Below, in pieces: positions 1 through 9,824 of a DNA stretch of 23,565 nucleotides (within the stretch, counting starts at the first letter, position 1; the number at the start of each line of letters is the position of its first letter). The notes under the pieces are model-generated. The model was not told the DNA's origin. It did not search any database and was given only the letters and a program-made list of their open reading frames with translations. The DNA is from Pseudomonadota bacterium (GTDB lineage: Bacteria > Pseudomonadota > Gammaproteobacteria > Burkholderiales > JABEVD01): the NCBI GenBank assembly GCA_021811205.1, contig JAJZPK010000009.1, forward strand, positions 1 to 23,565, given 5' to 3'. A program made the translations under genes and the position numbers.

Positions 1-266
1 TCATTCTTCCTACCCGGGCTAGTGTCTACAGATTGCCTTCCAGTACGCTACTGTTCCGTAAGGAAGGGCTGCAGGTGGCGACAGTGGGGCCGGACAACAG
101 GGTTGTTCTCAAAAGCATCAAGATAGGACGCGAGCTCGGCAAGGAAGTGGAAGTGACCGCGGGGGTGGATGCTACCGACAGAGTCATCGATAGCCCATCC
201 GATTCGATAGTGCAGGGCGACAAAGTCAAGATCAAGACGCCCTCACAACGAGGGAAAAAGACATGA
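1..266 (+). CDS. Efflux RND transporter periplasmic adaptor (membrane fusion protein), C-terminal fragment
   Basis: Only the last 88 codons are present. The frame is open from the left edge (first full codon at 3), so any start inside the window would be artificial. The sequence L-P-S-S-T-L-L-F-R-K-E-G-L-Q-V-A followed by a K-I-G-R-E-L-G-K-E-V-E-V stretch and V-Q-G-D-K-V-K-I is the C-terminal beta-barrel/membrane-proximal part of AcrA/MexA-type adaptors, which bridge an inner-membrane RND pump and an outer-membrane channel. Its TGA (264-266) overlaps the ATG of the outer-membrane factor by 4 bases, so the two are translationally coupled. No pump gene lies between them; in operons of this layout the pump usually precedes the adaptor, so it is expected just outside the window (inference). 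Confidence 0.85.
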   Translation, partial: ILPTRASVYRLPSSTLLFRKEGLQVATVGPDNRVVLKSIKIGRELGKEVEVTAGVDATDRVIDSPSDSIVQGDKVKIKTPSQRGKKT

Positions 267-1684
267 TCAGGGGTCGACTCGCTCCCTCCCTCATCGTTTT
301 GTTTGTGCTCAACGGCTGTTCGCTCGCGCCGACCTACAAGAAACCCGAAACGCCTGTTCCATCTCAATACAAGGAAGCGGTGGGTATATGGAAGTTGGCG
401 AAACCGTCCGACAGACTGTCTAGGGGGAAATGGTGGGCGATCTATCATGACCCGACGCTGGACAAGCTGATGGATCAGTTATCCCTGGCGAATGCCGATC
501 TTGCTGCAGCAGTTGCGCATTTCGATCAGGCGACCGCTTATGCGAATGAGGCGAGATCCTATCTTTTCCCGACGATTCAGGCAGGAACATACGCAACGAC
601 GAACAGACAATCCATCCACAGGGCGCACCGTTCTCTTGGATTCCAGCCAAGCGTTTATGGAGACTATTCCGCGGGACTCATGGCCGACTATGAGGTCGAT
701 TTCTGGGGAAGAATTCACAACCTCGTCGCGGCAGGCGAGGCAGGGGCTGCCGCTGCCGCTGCCGATCTGGAATCGGTGAAGCTGAGCCTGACGGCAGAGC
801 TTGCCGACGATTATCTTTCGCTGCGTACTCTGGATGCTCAGTCGAGCCTGCTTTCTGCTGAGATTTCGGCTTATTCCAAGGCGTTGACACTGACACGCAA
901 TCGCTTCGAAGGGGGTATCGATTCAGCTCTCGACGTCTCCCGCGCCAAGGCGCAACTCGATACGGCTAAAGCCAAGCTTTCGGATACCCTTGCAGAAAGA
1001 GCTCTTTACGAGCATGCCATAGCAACTCTGATCGGAGTTCCCGCTACTTCGTTCACGCTTAAGCCAGAGACCGTAGCTCTGAGCTTACCGACCATTCCTA
1101 TCGGTGTGCCGGCGACGCTTCTGCAAAGAAGACCGGACATAGCCGCGGCTGAAAGGAGACTTTTCGCAGCCAATGCCAGGATAGGGATAGCCAAGGCCGC
1201 TTTCTTTCCGACAGTCAATCTGGTTGCGGCCGGCGGTTTCGAGAGCACTTACGCGTCATCCTGGCTCTCGGCCCCCGATCTTTTCTGGTCTATCGGGCCT
1301 AACGCGCTCCTGACCATTTTCGATGCAGGAAGGCGTGAGGCTGTGGTGCGCGAGGCACAGGCCGCCTACAACGTTGCCGGGGCAGAATACAGAGCCACCG
1401 TTCTGCAAGCCTTCCAGCAGGTCGAAGACAATCTCGCCCTGCTCAACGATCTTGCGGTGGAGTCGGTCGCCCTGAAAGCTGCCGTTGCCGATACGAAGCA
1501 CACGCTCGACCTGGCGATGAACCGCTATCGTGAGGGTGCGGTGAACTATCTTGAAGTGGTGATTGCTCAGACTGCGGCGCAGCAGGCACAGCTCGACGAA
1601 TTGAACCTCAGAAAAAGAAGGCTGCAGGCAAGCGTAGGGCTCATCCGTGCGCTTGGCGGCGGCTGGAGTCTTACTGGCGGGTGA
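263..1684 (+). CDS. NodT-family efflux outer-membrane lipoprotein (TolC-like outer membrane factor)
   Basis: 473 residues, the usual length for the NodT/OprM family. The N-terminus has a lipoprotein signal with lipobox L-N-G-C (lipidated Cys19), followed by the family start S-L-A-P-T-Y-K-K-P. Two outer-membrane efflux (OEP) repeats follow, roughly residues 65-255 and 280-465. The hallmark L-L-Q-R-R-P-D-I-A-A-A-E-R-R lies at the start of the second repeat, and an R-Y-x-E-G-x-x-x-Y-L-E-V motif near the C-terminus. The protein should trimerise into an outer-membrane channel with a periplasmic alpha-helical tunnel. The start overlaps the adaptor stop (ATGA). The 3' end overlaps rlpA tail to tail by 14 bases, and no terminator hairpin is visible. 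The exported substrate cannot be deduced. Confidence 0.93.
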   Translation: MIRGRLAPSLIVLFVLNGCSLAPTYKKPETPVPSQYKEAVGIWKLAKPSDRLSRGKWWAIYHDPTLDKLMDQLSLANADLAAAVAHFDQATAYANEARSYLFPTIQAGTYATTNRQSIHRAHRSLGFQPSVYGDYSAGLMADYEVDFWGRIHNLVAAGEAGAAAAAADLESVKLSLTAELADDYLSLRTLDAQSSLLSAEISAYSKALTLTRNRFEGGIDSALDVSRAKAQLDTAKAKLSDTLAERALYEHAIATLIGVPATSFTLKPETVALSLPTIPIGVPATLLQRRPDIAAAERRLFAANARIGIAKAAFFPTVNLVAAGGFESTYASSWLSAPDLFWSIGPNALLTIFDAGRREAVVREAQAAYNVAGAEYRATVLQAFQQVEDNLALLNDLAVESVALKAAVADTKHTLDLAMNRYREGAVNYLEVVIAQTAAQQAQLDELNLRKRRLQASVGLIRALGGGWSLTGG

Positions 1685-2546
1685 CGACAGGGGTGATGTC
1701 CAGAAGCTGGGCGATTTTCCCTGCGGCGCTTTCGGCTTCAACCCTGCTCGGATAGGGGCCGACATGAACCTTGTATATCCCGTTCGCATTCACGATCTCC
1801 GGCGAATAGCCGGCAAGCTCGCCCCGATGCGCTTCTATGAAATGCTGGGCATTGATTTTTTCCGAGAAGGCGCCGATCTGCAGATAAAGCCCTTCGTTTC
1901 GCGAGGAGGCTTCCTGGATGCTGGCCGCCGATTCGTATTTTGGCGGGCTTGACGAAGCATAATCCGTCTCTCCGGGAATGATGCTGTCCACTTCCACCCT
2001 TCCGCTTCCTCCGCGTATCAGGCCGAGCTTGTAGGCTGCCGTGTAGGAAAGGTCAATCAGTCTGTCCGATCGGAAAGGACCGCGATCGTTGATCCTGACG
2101 ATGACCGATCTGCCGTTTTCCAGATTGGTGACTCGCGCATAGCTCGGTATGGCAAGTGTCGGGTGGGCGGCTGACATGGCGTACATGTCGTAAATTTCTC
2201 CCGAAGAGGTCTTGTGCCCGTTGTAGCGCCTCCCGTACCAGGAGGCGATGCCTGTTTCCCGATAAGGCTCGAGCTGCGTTTCCGGGTAGTAGGTTTTGCC
2301 CATCGTGGTATAAGGTTTGTTGCAGGCGGCGATCAGTGCCTCTTTTCTGGGGACCGCATTTGGAATCGAGTCCAGATCGGCGGGCGGATTGTCCCCGGGG
2401 CCGTCGTCGAGATAGTAGCCGCCGCCTCTCGCGTAGTGACGCGGATGATGTTCCGAAGGCGCATTGGCGATCGGGGCCTGGACAGGCTCACCGGCGCAAC
2501 CGGCCAGCAGCGCTGCTGCAATGCAAAGAAAAAGAATGGGCCTCAT
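1671..2546 (-). CDS. rlpA: RlpA: septal/lateral peptidoglycan lytic transglycosylase lipoprotein
   Basis: 291 residues. The start at 2546 gives a lipoprotein signal with lipobox L-L-A-G-C (Cys17) and overlaps the rodA stop as ATGA; the open frame continues upstream to 3107, but that part is antisense to nothing real and lies inside rodA, so it was rejected. The double-psi beta-barrel domain spans about 97-178 (G-I-A-S-W-Y-G to Y-K-L-G-L). E117, H128 and D154 (in I-N-D-R-G-P-F) match the spacing of residues reported as important in Pseudomonas RlpA. A C-terminal SPOR domain (about 218-290), which binds denuded glycan strands, starts at G-L-Y-L-Q-I-G-A-F. It is last in the elongasome operon and converges on the efflux gene with a 14-base overlap. 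Confidence 0.93.
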   Translation of the reverse strand: MRPILFLCIAAALLAGCAGEPVQAPIANAPSEHHPRHYARGGGYYLDDGPGDNPPADLDSIPNAVPRKEALIAACNKPYTTMGKTYYPETQLEPYRETGIASWYGRRYNGHKTSSGEIYDMYAMSAAHPTLAIPSYARVTNLENGRSVIVRINDRGPFRSDRLIDLSYTAAYKLGLIRGGSGRVEVDSIIPGETDYASSSPPKYESAASIQEASSRNEGLYLQIGAFSEKINAQHFIEAHRGELAGYSPEIVNANGIYKVHVGPYPSRVEAESAAGKIAQLLDITPVVTRQ

Positions 2547-3646
2547 GTCTTTACCAGCTTCTTGTGGGTGTGGATGCTCATTAATATACCGAATCCAAGC
2601 AGCATGGTCACCATCGAAGTGCCTCCGTAGCTGATGAGCGGCAGAGGCACGCCGACCACGGGAAGGATGCCGCTTACCATGCCCATGTTGACGAAGCAGT
2701 AGGTGAAGAAAGTCATGGTGATGGATCCCGCCATGAGTCTCGAAAAGAGCGTCGGTGCATTTGATGCGATGGAAAGTCCTCTTGCGATGACGAGCGCGTA
2801 CATGACGATCAGAAAAAGATTGCCGATCAGCCCGAATTCTTCGGAAAAGACGGCGAATATGAAGTCCGTCGTGTGTTCGGGCAGGAAATCGAGGTGGGCC
2901 TGGGTGCCGTGCAGCCAGCCCTTGCCGAAGATGCCTCCCGAGCCGACTGCGATCATCGACTGTATCGTGTGGTAACCTGCCCCGAGAGGGTCTTTTTCGG
3001 GGTTGAGCAGCGTGAGGAGGCGCTGCTTCTGGTAATCGTGCAGGATGGACCAGAGAATGGGAAGGCTGGCGAGCCCTGAAACGAAAAGACCGGCAATGAT
3101 TTTCCACGAAAGTCCGGCGTAGAAAAGCACGAAAAAGCCGCTGGATGCGATCAGAATTGCAGTACCCAAGTCCGGCTGTCTTGCGATGAGCAGCACCGGG
3201 AAGATGAGAATCGCAGCGCCAATCGCGTAGTTTCTGAGCTTGAGCGCTGACTCGTGTCTGTCGAAATACCAGGCGAGCATCATCGGGACGGCGATTTTCA
3301 TCAGCTCGGAGGGCTGGATGCGCGCAATGCCGAGGTTGAGCCAGCGCCTTGCACCGTTGCTGATTTCACCGAACAGCGCAACGCCGACGAGCAGAACGAG
3401 GCCTGCGATGTACAACGGCAGGGCGAAGCGCATCAGCTGGTGGGGCGGGACATTGGCGATTGCCCACATGACGACAAAGGCGACAGTGATGTTGGCGACC
3501 TGGCTGCTGACCTTGGGCAGGCTCTGGTCGGATGCGCTGAAGAGCACGGCCAGCCCCATCGCGATCAGAATCATGGTGCAGACAAGAAGAAAGCTGTCGA
3601 CATGGTTGGTCAGCGCATGGTGAATGCGCCTAATCAGCGGGTGCAT
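2543..3646 (-). CDS. rodA: RodA (MrdB) SEDS peptidoglycan glycosyltransferase
   Basis: 367 residues with about ten hydrophobic segments, typical of the SEDS family. RodA polymerises lipid II into glycan strands in the inner membrane as partner of PBP2. Visible hallmarks are Q-P-S-E at 111-114, L-P-E-H-T-T-D-F-I-F-A-V near 255-266 with the conserved Asp at 261 (counterpart of the essential aspartate of E. coli RodA), and the C-terminal P-L-P-L-I-S-Y-G-G-T-S-M loop. The first 17 bases overlap the end of mrdA, and a full Shine-Dalgarno (AGGAGG) lies inside mrdA nine bases before the ATG. The stop overlaps the rlpA start by 4 bases. RodA rather than FtsW is supported by the PBP2/MreBCD neighbours. 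Confidence 0.96.
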   Translation of the reverse strand: MHPLIRRIHHALTNHVDSFLLVCTMILIAMGLAVLFSASDQSLPKVSSQVANITVAFVVMWAIANVPPHQLMRFALPLYIAGLVLLVGVALFGEISNGARRWLNLGIARIQPSELMKIAVPMMLAWYFDRHESALKLRNYAIGAAILIFPVLLIARQPDLGTAILIASSGFFVLFYAGLSWKIIAGLFVSGLASLPILWSILHDYQKQRLLTLLNPEKDPLGAGYHTIQSMIAVGSGGIFGKGWLHGTQAHLDFLPEHTTDFIFAVFSEEFGLIGNLFLIVMYALVIARGLSIASNAPTLFSRLMAGSITMTFFTYCFVNMGMVSGILPVVGVPLPLISYGGTSMVTMLLGFGILMSIHTHKKLVKT

Positions 3647-5528
3647 CGCTTTTTTCCTCCTTTATCTTTTCCTGCGGCATTTTTCCGAGCAGATAATAGT
3701 CGAGAACCTGGCGGGCGATGGGGCCCGCAGTCGAACCGCCGTGTCCGCCGTTTTCGACCAGGACGGCAAGGGCTATTCTGGGATTGTCGGCCGGAGCATA
3801 GGCGATGAAGAGTGCATGATCCCGATAGCGCTCCTGGATTTTGCTCGCCACGTATTTTTCGCCCTGCTTGATGCCAATGACCTGAGCCGTTCCGGTTTTC
3901 GCAGCGATTGCGTAAGGGGCGCCTGCCCCCACCCTGGCCGCAGTTCCGCCTGGTTTCGTGACATCCGTCATCGCGCTTCTCACGTCATCCAGGTATTGCG
4001 GGTCGATATCGAGCTTGTAGAGCAATTCGGAGCGGGGCGTTTCGAGTTTTCCCGTTTTGCTGTCCCGGATGGTCTTGACCAGATGGGGGCGGTAGGCGAT
4101 CCCGTTGCTGGCAAGAATCGAGGTGGCGAAGGCGAGTTGCAGCGGGGTGGCAAGGTCGTATCCCTGGCCGATGCCAACCGGAATGGTGTCTCCTATGTAC
4201 CATCGCTGCTTGTATCGTTTCATTTTCCACGCTGGAGAAGGCAGCATGCCGGGAAGCTCGCCGGCGATATCGATGCCCGTTTTCTTGCCGAAGCCGAAAT
4301 TGCTGATGAATTCATGAATCCTGTCTATGCCGAGCAGGTTCGCAAGGCCGTAATAGTAGGTGTCGCAGGAGACGACAATGGACTTGTGCAGATCGACGAT
4401 GCCGTGCCCACCTGCCTTCCAGTCCCTGTAATGGTGGGTTTTCCCTGGAAGTTCGAAATAACCCGGATCGTGGATGGCATCGGAGGCCGTTCGTGCGCCG
4501 TAATGGAGACCGGCCAGGGCCATGAATGGTTTGAAGGTCGAGCCGGGCGGATATTCGCCGCGCAGAGCCCGGTTGATGAGGGGCTTGTCAGGGGAATTGT
4601 TGAGCGCCTGCCAGCTCTGGCTGTCGATGCCTTCGACGAAAAGATTGGGGTCGAATCCGGGCTTGCTGACGAAGGCGAGGATTTCGCCGCTGTTTGGATC
4701 GATCGCAACCAGAGCGCCGCGGTAGTCTCCGAAGGCTTTCTCGGCGATTTCCTGGAGCTTGCTGTCTATGGTCAGTGTGAGGGTATCGCCGGAGATGGGT
4801 GGGGTCCTGCTCAATGTCCTCACCTCGCGCCCGCTCGAGTCGACCTCGACCTGATCGAAACCTGTGATGCCGTGCAGCTTCGTCTCGAAACTCTGCTCGA
4901 TCCCCATCTTGCCGATGTAGTCGGTTCCCTTGTAGTTGGCCGAATTGCCCGCGTCGTCAATCTTGTCCAGGTCGCTGTCGTTGATCCTGCCGATATAGCC
5001 GAGGAAGGGAGAAGCCATTTCCCCGTCCGGGTATTGCCTGAACAGCCTCGCGTGGATTTCAACGCCGGGAAAGCGGAAACTGTTGACCGCGAAACGCGCG
5101 ACCTCATCGTCCTTCAGCCGGGTACGTATCGGCAGGCTTTCGAAGCTGTGGCTGTCTTCAAGCAGGCGCCTGAAGCGCTTCCTGTCGCTTGCCGAGATCT
5201 CGACGTACTTGGACAATTCGTCGATGGTCTTGTTGAGATTCTTGACCTTGCTCGGCGTGATTTCGAGCGTGTAGGCCGAATAGTTGCGCGCGAGCACGAT
5301 GCCGTTGCGGTCGAGTATGAGTCCCCTGTTGGGCGCGATCGGAACGATCGAGATGCGGTTGTTTTCGGCCAGGGTCTTGAAGTGCTCGTGCTGGATGATC
5401 TGCAGATAAAAGAAGCGCGTGGTGAGCAGGATGAAGAAGATGAGAACGAATGCAGCTGAGATGCCGAGTCTCAGGCGGTAAGCGTGCATTTCCCGCTGGT
5501 GGTCCCTGATCTCGACCTTGTGCTTCAT
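3630..5528 (-). CDS. mrdA: Penicillin-binding protein 2 (MrdA), elongasome D,D-transpeptidase
   Basis: 632 residues, as expected for PBP2. A short cytoplasmic tail and one membrane anchor (about 21-45) are followed by the pedestal domain and a transpeptidase domain. The three penicillin-binding motifs are intact: S330-T-F-K333 (nucleophile Ser330), S388-C-D390, and K544-T-G546. It cross-links glycan strands made by RodA during lateral-wall growth. The upstream ATG overlaps the mreD stop (ATGA), and the TAG stop lies 17 bases inside rodA. The C-terminal tail is charged (K-E-E-K-S-D). A long open frame exists antisense to this gene but has no protein-like features. Confidence 0.96.
   Translation of the reverse strand: MKHKVEIRDHQREMHAYRLRLGISAAFVLIFFILLTTRFFYLQIIQHEHFKTLAENNRISIVPIAPNRGLILDRNGIVLARNYSAYTLEITPSKVKNLNKTIDELSKYVEISASDRKRFRRLLEDSHSFESLPIRTRLKDDEVARFAVNSFRFPGVEIHARLFRQYPDGEMASPFLGYIGRINDSDLDKIDDAGNSANYKGTDYIGKMGIEQSFETKLHGITGFDQVEVDSSGREVRTLSRTPPISGDTLTLTIDSKLQEIAEKAFGDYRGALVAIDPNSGEILAFVSKPGFDPNLFVEGIDSQSWQALNNSPDKPLINRALRGEYPPGSTFKPFMALAGLHYGARTASDAIHDPGYFELPGKTHHYRDWKAGGHGIVDLHKSIVVSCDTYYYGLANLLGIDRIHEFISNFGFGKKTGIDIAGELPGMLPSPAWKMKRYKQRWYIGDTIPVGIGQGYDLATPLQLAFATSILASNGIAYRPHLVKTIRDSKTGKLETPRSELLYKLDIDPQYLDDVRSAMTDVTKPGGTAARVGAGAPYAIAAKTGTAQVIGIKQGEKYVASKIQERYRDHALFIAYAPADNPRIALAVLVENGGHGGSTAGPIARQVLDYYLLGKMPQEKIKEEKSDAPAD
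3656..3661 (-). promoter_or_regulatory. Strong ribosome binding site of rodA inside the mrdA coding region
   Basis: On the minus strand the hexamer AGGAGG, preceded by AAA, ends nine bases before the rodA ATG at 3646. It is embedded in the last codons of mrdA (encoding I-K-E-E). It fixes the rodA start and suggests rodA can initiate efficiently on its own rather than only by coupling, unlike the mreC, mreD, mrdA and rlpA junctions, which rely on stop/start overlaps. Confidence 0.75.
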
Positions 5529-6040
5529 ATGCGATCCGGATCAGGCTTGGGTCTTTGGGGCAGCTTGAGGAGATAGGACAGGAAAGGCCACAAGAGCCCG
5601 GCCGTGACGCTGCCGAGAAAATAGGTCCATCCCACGAAGATATTCTTGGCAATGAGCCCAGTCAGCACGACGACAGCCTGCATGATCAGCAGAATCAGGG
5701 TGACGTGCGTGAATTGATGGCCGATCTGCAGCATGCTCATTCTGCGGCGCAGGGCGAGCGCGATGAATGCCATCAGGGAATAGGCGAGCGCATGCTCTCC
5801 GAAAAGCGCGCCATCAGCGACATCCATCAGGATGCCGAAAATCCAAGCGGCGCCTATGCCTATCCTCATGGGTTGGTGGATGCACCAGTAAAGCAGGATC
5901 ATGGCCATGAAATCCGGGCGCAATGCTTCCAGCGGGCCGCCCATAGGAAGCAGGTTGAGCAGGAAGCCGGCGAGCAGGGAAAAGGCAATGAAGCGGGGCT
6001 TCACCGGCAGCAGGATTTCCTGTTTCGGTCCGATTTCCAT
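5525..6040 (-). CDS. mreD: Rod shape-determining protein MreD
   Basis: 171 residues, nearly all in five or six hydrophobic segments, the normal size and topology of MreD. Motifs include L-R-P-D-F-M-A-M-I-L-L-Y-W and G-I-L-M-D-V-A-D-G-A-L-F-G-E-H-A-L-A-Y, the conserved MreD core around residues 69-86. It is an inner-membrane component of the rod complex and links MreC to the synthases. The start overlaps the mreC stop by one base (TAATG) and its TGA overlaps the mrdA ATG by 4 bases. Confidence 0.94.
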   Translation of the reverse strand: MEIGPKQEILLPVKPRFIAFSLLAGFLLNLLPMGGPLEALRPDFMAMILLYWCIHQPMRIGIGAAWIFGILMDVADGALFGEHALAYSLMAFIALALRRRMSMLQIGHQFTHVTLILLIMQAVVVLTGLIAKNIFVGWTYFLGSVTAGLLWPFLSYLLKLPQRPKPDPDRI

Positions 6041-6926
6041 TATTTCCGCTTGCCTTTCTGTGCGTGTTTCTCCTCAGGCTTGTCCGGCAGAACGGGCGGG
6101 GGCGGAGAGATGGGTGCGAGGATGAGCACCTGGCGGTAGCGGTTGACGCCGGCAATGGGTCTGCAGATGATGCGGGAAAATGCGTAGACGGGGTTCTTGT
6201 CGACGCTCACCACGGTGGCGACGGGCAATCCGGCCGGGAAGGTGCCGTCTATTCCGGAAGTGACGAGCACGTCCCCGACCTTGATGTCCGTGTTCTGCGA
6301 CATGTATCTGAGGTCGAGGAAATTGCTCGATCCGAAGCCGAAGACGACGGCGCGAAGGCCGTTTCTCAGCACTTCGACAGGCGTTGGGTGGTCCTTGTCC
6401 GTGATCAGGGAGACCTCGCTGAAGAGGGGGTAGACCTGAAGCACCTGGCCGATCACGCCCTGATTGTCGACCACGGCGCTGCCGGCGGCGACGTGCGCCT
6501 GCTCGCCCTTGTCGACGACGACCTTGCGGGAGAAAGGATCCCGTTCGTCATACAGGATTTCGGCCATGACCGAAGGCGGACTGATGCGTGATTTGGCGTC
6601 GAAGAGCTGCCGCAGATGGATGTTTTCCTGCTGCAGCGCCTGGAAGCGAAGCAGCTTCTCGCTGTCCTGAAGGGTCCGGCTTTTCAGCGCGGCATTCTCC
6701 TGAACGAGTTCGTTCTGGGTTCGGGTGTATTTGCCTATTGCCCCTGCGATCTCGCCTGGAATCATGGCAGCCTGCTGCAATGGATAGATTGCAGTCGCGA
6801 TTCCCGACCTCAGGGTCTTGAGATAGTTGTAATGGGCGTCGCTGACGAGCAGCAGCAGGGACAGCAGACAGAAAAATGTCAGCCGGACCGCAGGGCTGGG
6901 TCCGCGGCTGAATAATTCATGTTCCA

Positions 6927-6927
<1 letters not shown>
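6040..6927 (-). CDS. mreC: Rod shape-determining protein MreC
   Basis: 295 residues. An N-terminal membrane anchor (about 15-33) is followed by a periplasmic coiled coil (about 65-108, rich in Q/E/L) and the two beta-barrel subdomains of MreC (about 115-270). Core motifs include V-V-V-D-K-G, G-V-I-G-Q-V and G-D-V-L-V-T-S-G-I-D-G-T-F-P-A-G-L-P-V. The C-terminus is a proline stretch followed by a lysine-rich tail. MreC activates PBP2/RodA. The start overlaps the mreB stop by one base (TGATG); no convincing Shine-Dalgarno is visible, so it is probably translated by coupling. Confidence 0.95.
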
Positions 6928-7985
<1,058 letters not shown>

Positions 7986-8010
7986 TCAAGTGGAAGGTGC
8001 ATGGAATAAA

Positions 8011-8034
8011 GGTTTTATGATACCCTATAAAACC
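8011..8034. promoter_or_regulatory. Perfect 8-bp inverted repeat in the mreB-gatC divergent promoter region
   Basis: GGTTTTAT and ATAAAACC are exact reverse complements separated by 8 bases. The repeat lies in the 90-base spacer between the divergent mreB and gatC genes and covers the mreB -10 box. Its centre-to-centre arm spacing (16 bases) would suit a dimeric DNA-binding protein; alternatively it could form a weak hairpin in either leader. No known operator is recognised. Confidence 0.45.
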
Positions 8035-8045
8035 GATTTTGTTAA
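8017..8045 (-). promoter_or_regulatory. Probable sigma70-type promoter of the mreB operon
   Basis: On the minus strand a TTAACA box (8045-8040) is separated by exactly 17 bases from a TATCAT box (8022-8017). Each matches five of six consensus positions. Predicted transcription starts near 8010, about 37 bases before the mreB ATG. The -10 box overlaps the inverted repeat at 8011-8034. Seen by eye only; no start site data. Confidence 0.6.
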
Positions 8046-8063
8046 AGAAACTAAGGTGCGTTA

Positions 8064-8351
8064 ATGTCCATTTCCCTGAGCGACGTGAAGCGGGTTGCCA
8101 GTCTCGCCAGGATAGCCGTGAGCGATGCTGAAGCCGAGGCGGTTCTGAACCAGTTGTCCGGCATTTTCGGCCTGATCGAAGAGATGCAGGCTGTGGATAC
8201 GACGGGCATAGAGCCCATGTCGCATGCCCAGGAAATTTTCCTGAGGCTCAGGAACGACGAAGTCACGGAGCAGGACCAACACGAAGCATTCCAGAAGGGG
8301 GCGCCCCAGGTCGAGGCCGGGCTTTACCTCGTACCCAAAGTCATCGAATAA
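8064..8351 (+). CDS. gatC: Asp-tRNA(Asn)/Glu-tRNA(Gln) amidotransferase subunit C
   Basis: 95 residues, normal for GatC. The N-terminus ([13 protein letters not shown]) is the conserved GatC helix, and the middle has the L-N-Q-L-x-x-I-F-x-L-I-E-E-M pattern that packs around GatA. GatC stabilises GatA and joins it to GatB. An AAGGTG ribosome binding site ends five bases before the ATG. It is first of the gatCAB operon, divergent from mreB; gatA follows after 9 bases. Confidence 0.95.
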   Translation: MSISLSDVKRVASLARIAVSDAEAEAVLNQLSGIFGLIEEMQAVDTTGIEPMSHAQEIFLRLRNDEVTEQDQHEAFQKGAPQVEAGLYLVPKVIE

Positions 8352-8360
8352 GTTTCCGCC

Positions 8361-9812
8361 ATGTTCAATGCCAGTTTGAAAGACCTTTCCGCCATGCTCT
8401 CCGGCGGAAAAATATCCAGCGTCGAATTGACGCGCGAATTCCTGGGCAGGATAGATGCCCTGAATCCGGAGATCAACGCATTCATCACAGTCGATATTGA
8501 TAAGAGCCTGATGCAGGCGAAGCTCGCCGACGCGATGATCGCCTCGGGCCGGGCGCACCCCTTGACGGGCATTCCAGTCGCCCAGAAGGACATCTTCTGC
8601 GCGAAGGACTGGCTCACCACCTGCGGCTCAAAGATGCTTTCCAATTTCGTTTCCCCGTATGACGCGCACGTGATCGAGCGCTTCAATTCGGTCGGGGCGG
8701 TGAACATCGGCAAGACCAACATGGACGAGTTCGCCATGGGCTCTTCCAACGAGACTTCGCATTACGGGTCGGTGAAAAACCCCTGGGACAGGCAGGCCGT
8801 TCCGGGCGGAAGCTCGGGCGGATCGGCGGCTGCGGTCGCAGCCAGAATGGCGCCGGTTGCAACCGGCACCGACACGGGCGGATCGATCAGGCAGCCTGCA
8901 GCGCTTTGCGGCATTTCGGGCATCAAGCCGACCTATGGCCTCGTCTCGCGCTATGGCATGATCGCCTTCGCTTCCAGCCTCGACCAGGGCGGACCGATGG
9001 CGAAATCCGCGGAGGATCTCGCCCTGATGCTGGGCCTCATGACGGGATTCGACAGTCGCGATTCGACCAGCCTTGACCGGCCTGTCGAAGACTATTCGAG
9101 GGATCTGGACAAATCGCTCGACGGCCTCAGGATAGGGCTCCCCAGGGAATATTTCGCGGAAGGCTTGAGCGCTGACGTCGAAGAGGCGGTCAGGGCGGCG
9201 ATTTCGGAATACGAAAAGATGGGGGCGACAATCGTCGATGTCTCCCTGCCCAACACCAAGCTTTCGATCCCCGTCTATTACGTGCTCGCGCCGGCGGAGG
9301 CTTCCAGCAACCTTTCGAGATACGACGGCGTCAGGTACGGCTACCGGGCGAAGGATTACAAGGACCTCACCGAGATGTACGAGAAGAGCAGGTCCGAGGG
9401 CTTCGGGGCCGAGGTGAAGCGCCGCATCATGGTGGGCACCTACGTGCTCTCCCACGGCTATTACGACGCCTACTACATGCAGGCGCAGAAGCTGCGCCGC
9501 CTGATTGCAAAGGATTTCTCTGAAGCCTTCAAGCAATGCGACGTCATCATGGGGCCGACTTCCCCGTCCACGGCATTCAATCTCGGCGAGAAGGGCGACG
9601 ATCCAGTCCAGATGTATCTTTCCGACATCTACACCATCGCGGTCAACCTCGCAGGGCTTCCCGGCATGTCGATTCCAGCCGGGTTCGGCAAGAACGGGCG
9701 TCCGGTGGGCCTGCAGATCGTCGGGAATTATTTTTCGGAGGCGAAGATGCTGAATGTCGCCCACCAGTACCAGAAGCTTACAGACTGGCATTTGAAGATG
9801 CCTGCAATTTGA
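8361..9812 (+). CDS. gatA: Asp-tRNA(Asn)/Glu-tRNA(Gln) amidotransferase subunit A (glutaminase)
   Basis: 483 residues. Amidase-signature enzyme that hydrolyses glutamine and channels ammonia to GatB. The Ser-cisSer-Lys triad is K76 (V-A-Q-K-D), S151 (G-G-S-S-G-G-S) and S175 ([10 protein letters not shown]), with the same spacing as the characterised Staphylococcus enzyme. The start at 8361 fits the family N-terminus (M-F-N-A-S-L-K-D-L). The nine bases after gatC carry no Shine-Dalgarno, so initiation probably depends on coupling to gatC. Confidence 0.97.
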   Translation: MFNASLKDLSAMLSGGKISSVELTREFLGRIDALNPEINAFITVDIDKSLMQAKLADAMIASGRAHPLTGIPVAQKDIFCAKDWLTTCGSKMLSNFVSPYDAHVIERFNSVGAVNIGKTNMDEFAMGSSNETSHYGSVKNPWDRQAVPGGSSGGSAAAVAARMAPVATGTDTGGSIRQPAALCGISGIKPTYGLVSRYGMIAFASSLDQGGPMAKSAEDLALMLGLMTGFDSRDSTSLDRPVEDYSRDLDKSLDGLRIGLPREYFAEGLSADVEEAVRAAISEYEKMGATIVDVSLPNTKLSIPVYYVLAPAEASSNLSRYDGVRYGYRAKDYKDLTEMYEKSRSEGFGAEVKRRIMVGTYVLSHGYYDAYYMQAQKLRRLIAKDFSEAFKQCDVIMGPTSPSTAFNLGEKGDDPVQMYLSDIYTIAVNLAGLPGMSIPAGFGKNGRPVGLQIVGNYFSEAKMLNVAHQYQKLTDWHLKMPAI

Positions 9813-9824
9813 CGAGGAAAAGAC

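Noticed and set aside
2547..3107. Upstream extension of the rlpA reading frame
   Set aside because: Lies within rodA in another frame; the lipoprotein signal begins exactly at the ATG overlapping the rodA stop.
3624..5459. 611-codon open frame on the plus strand antisense to mrdA
   Set aside because: Composition-driven shadow of a well-supported PBP2 gene with all three catalytic motifs; the antisense product has no recognisable domain.
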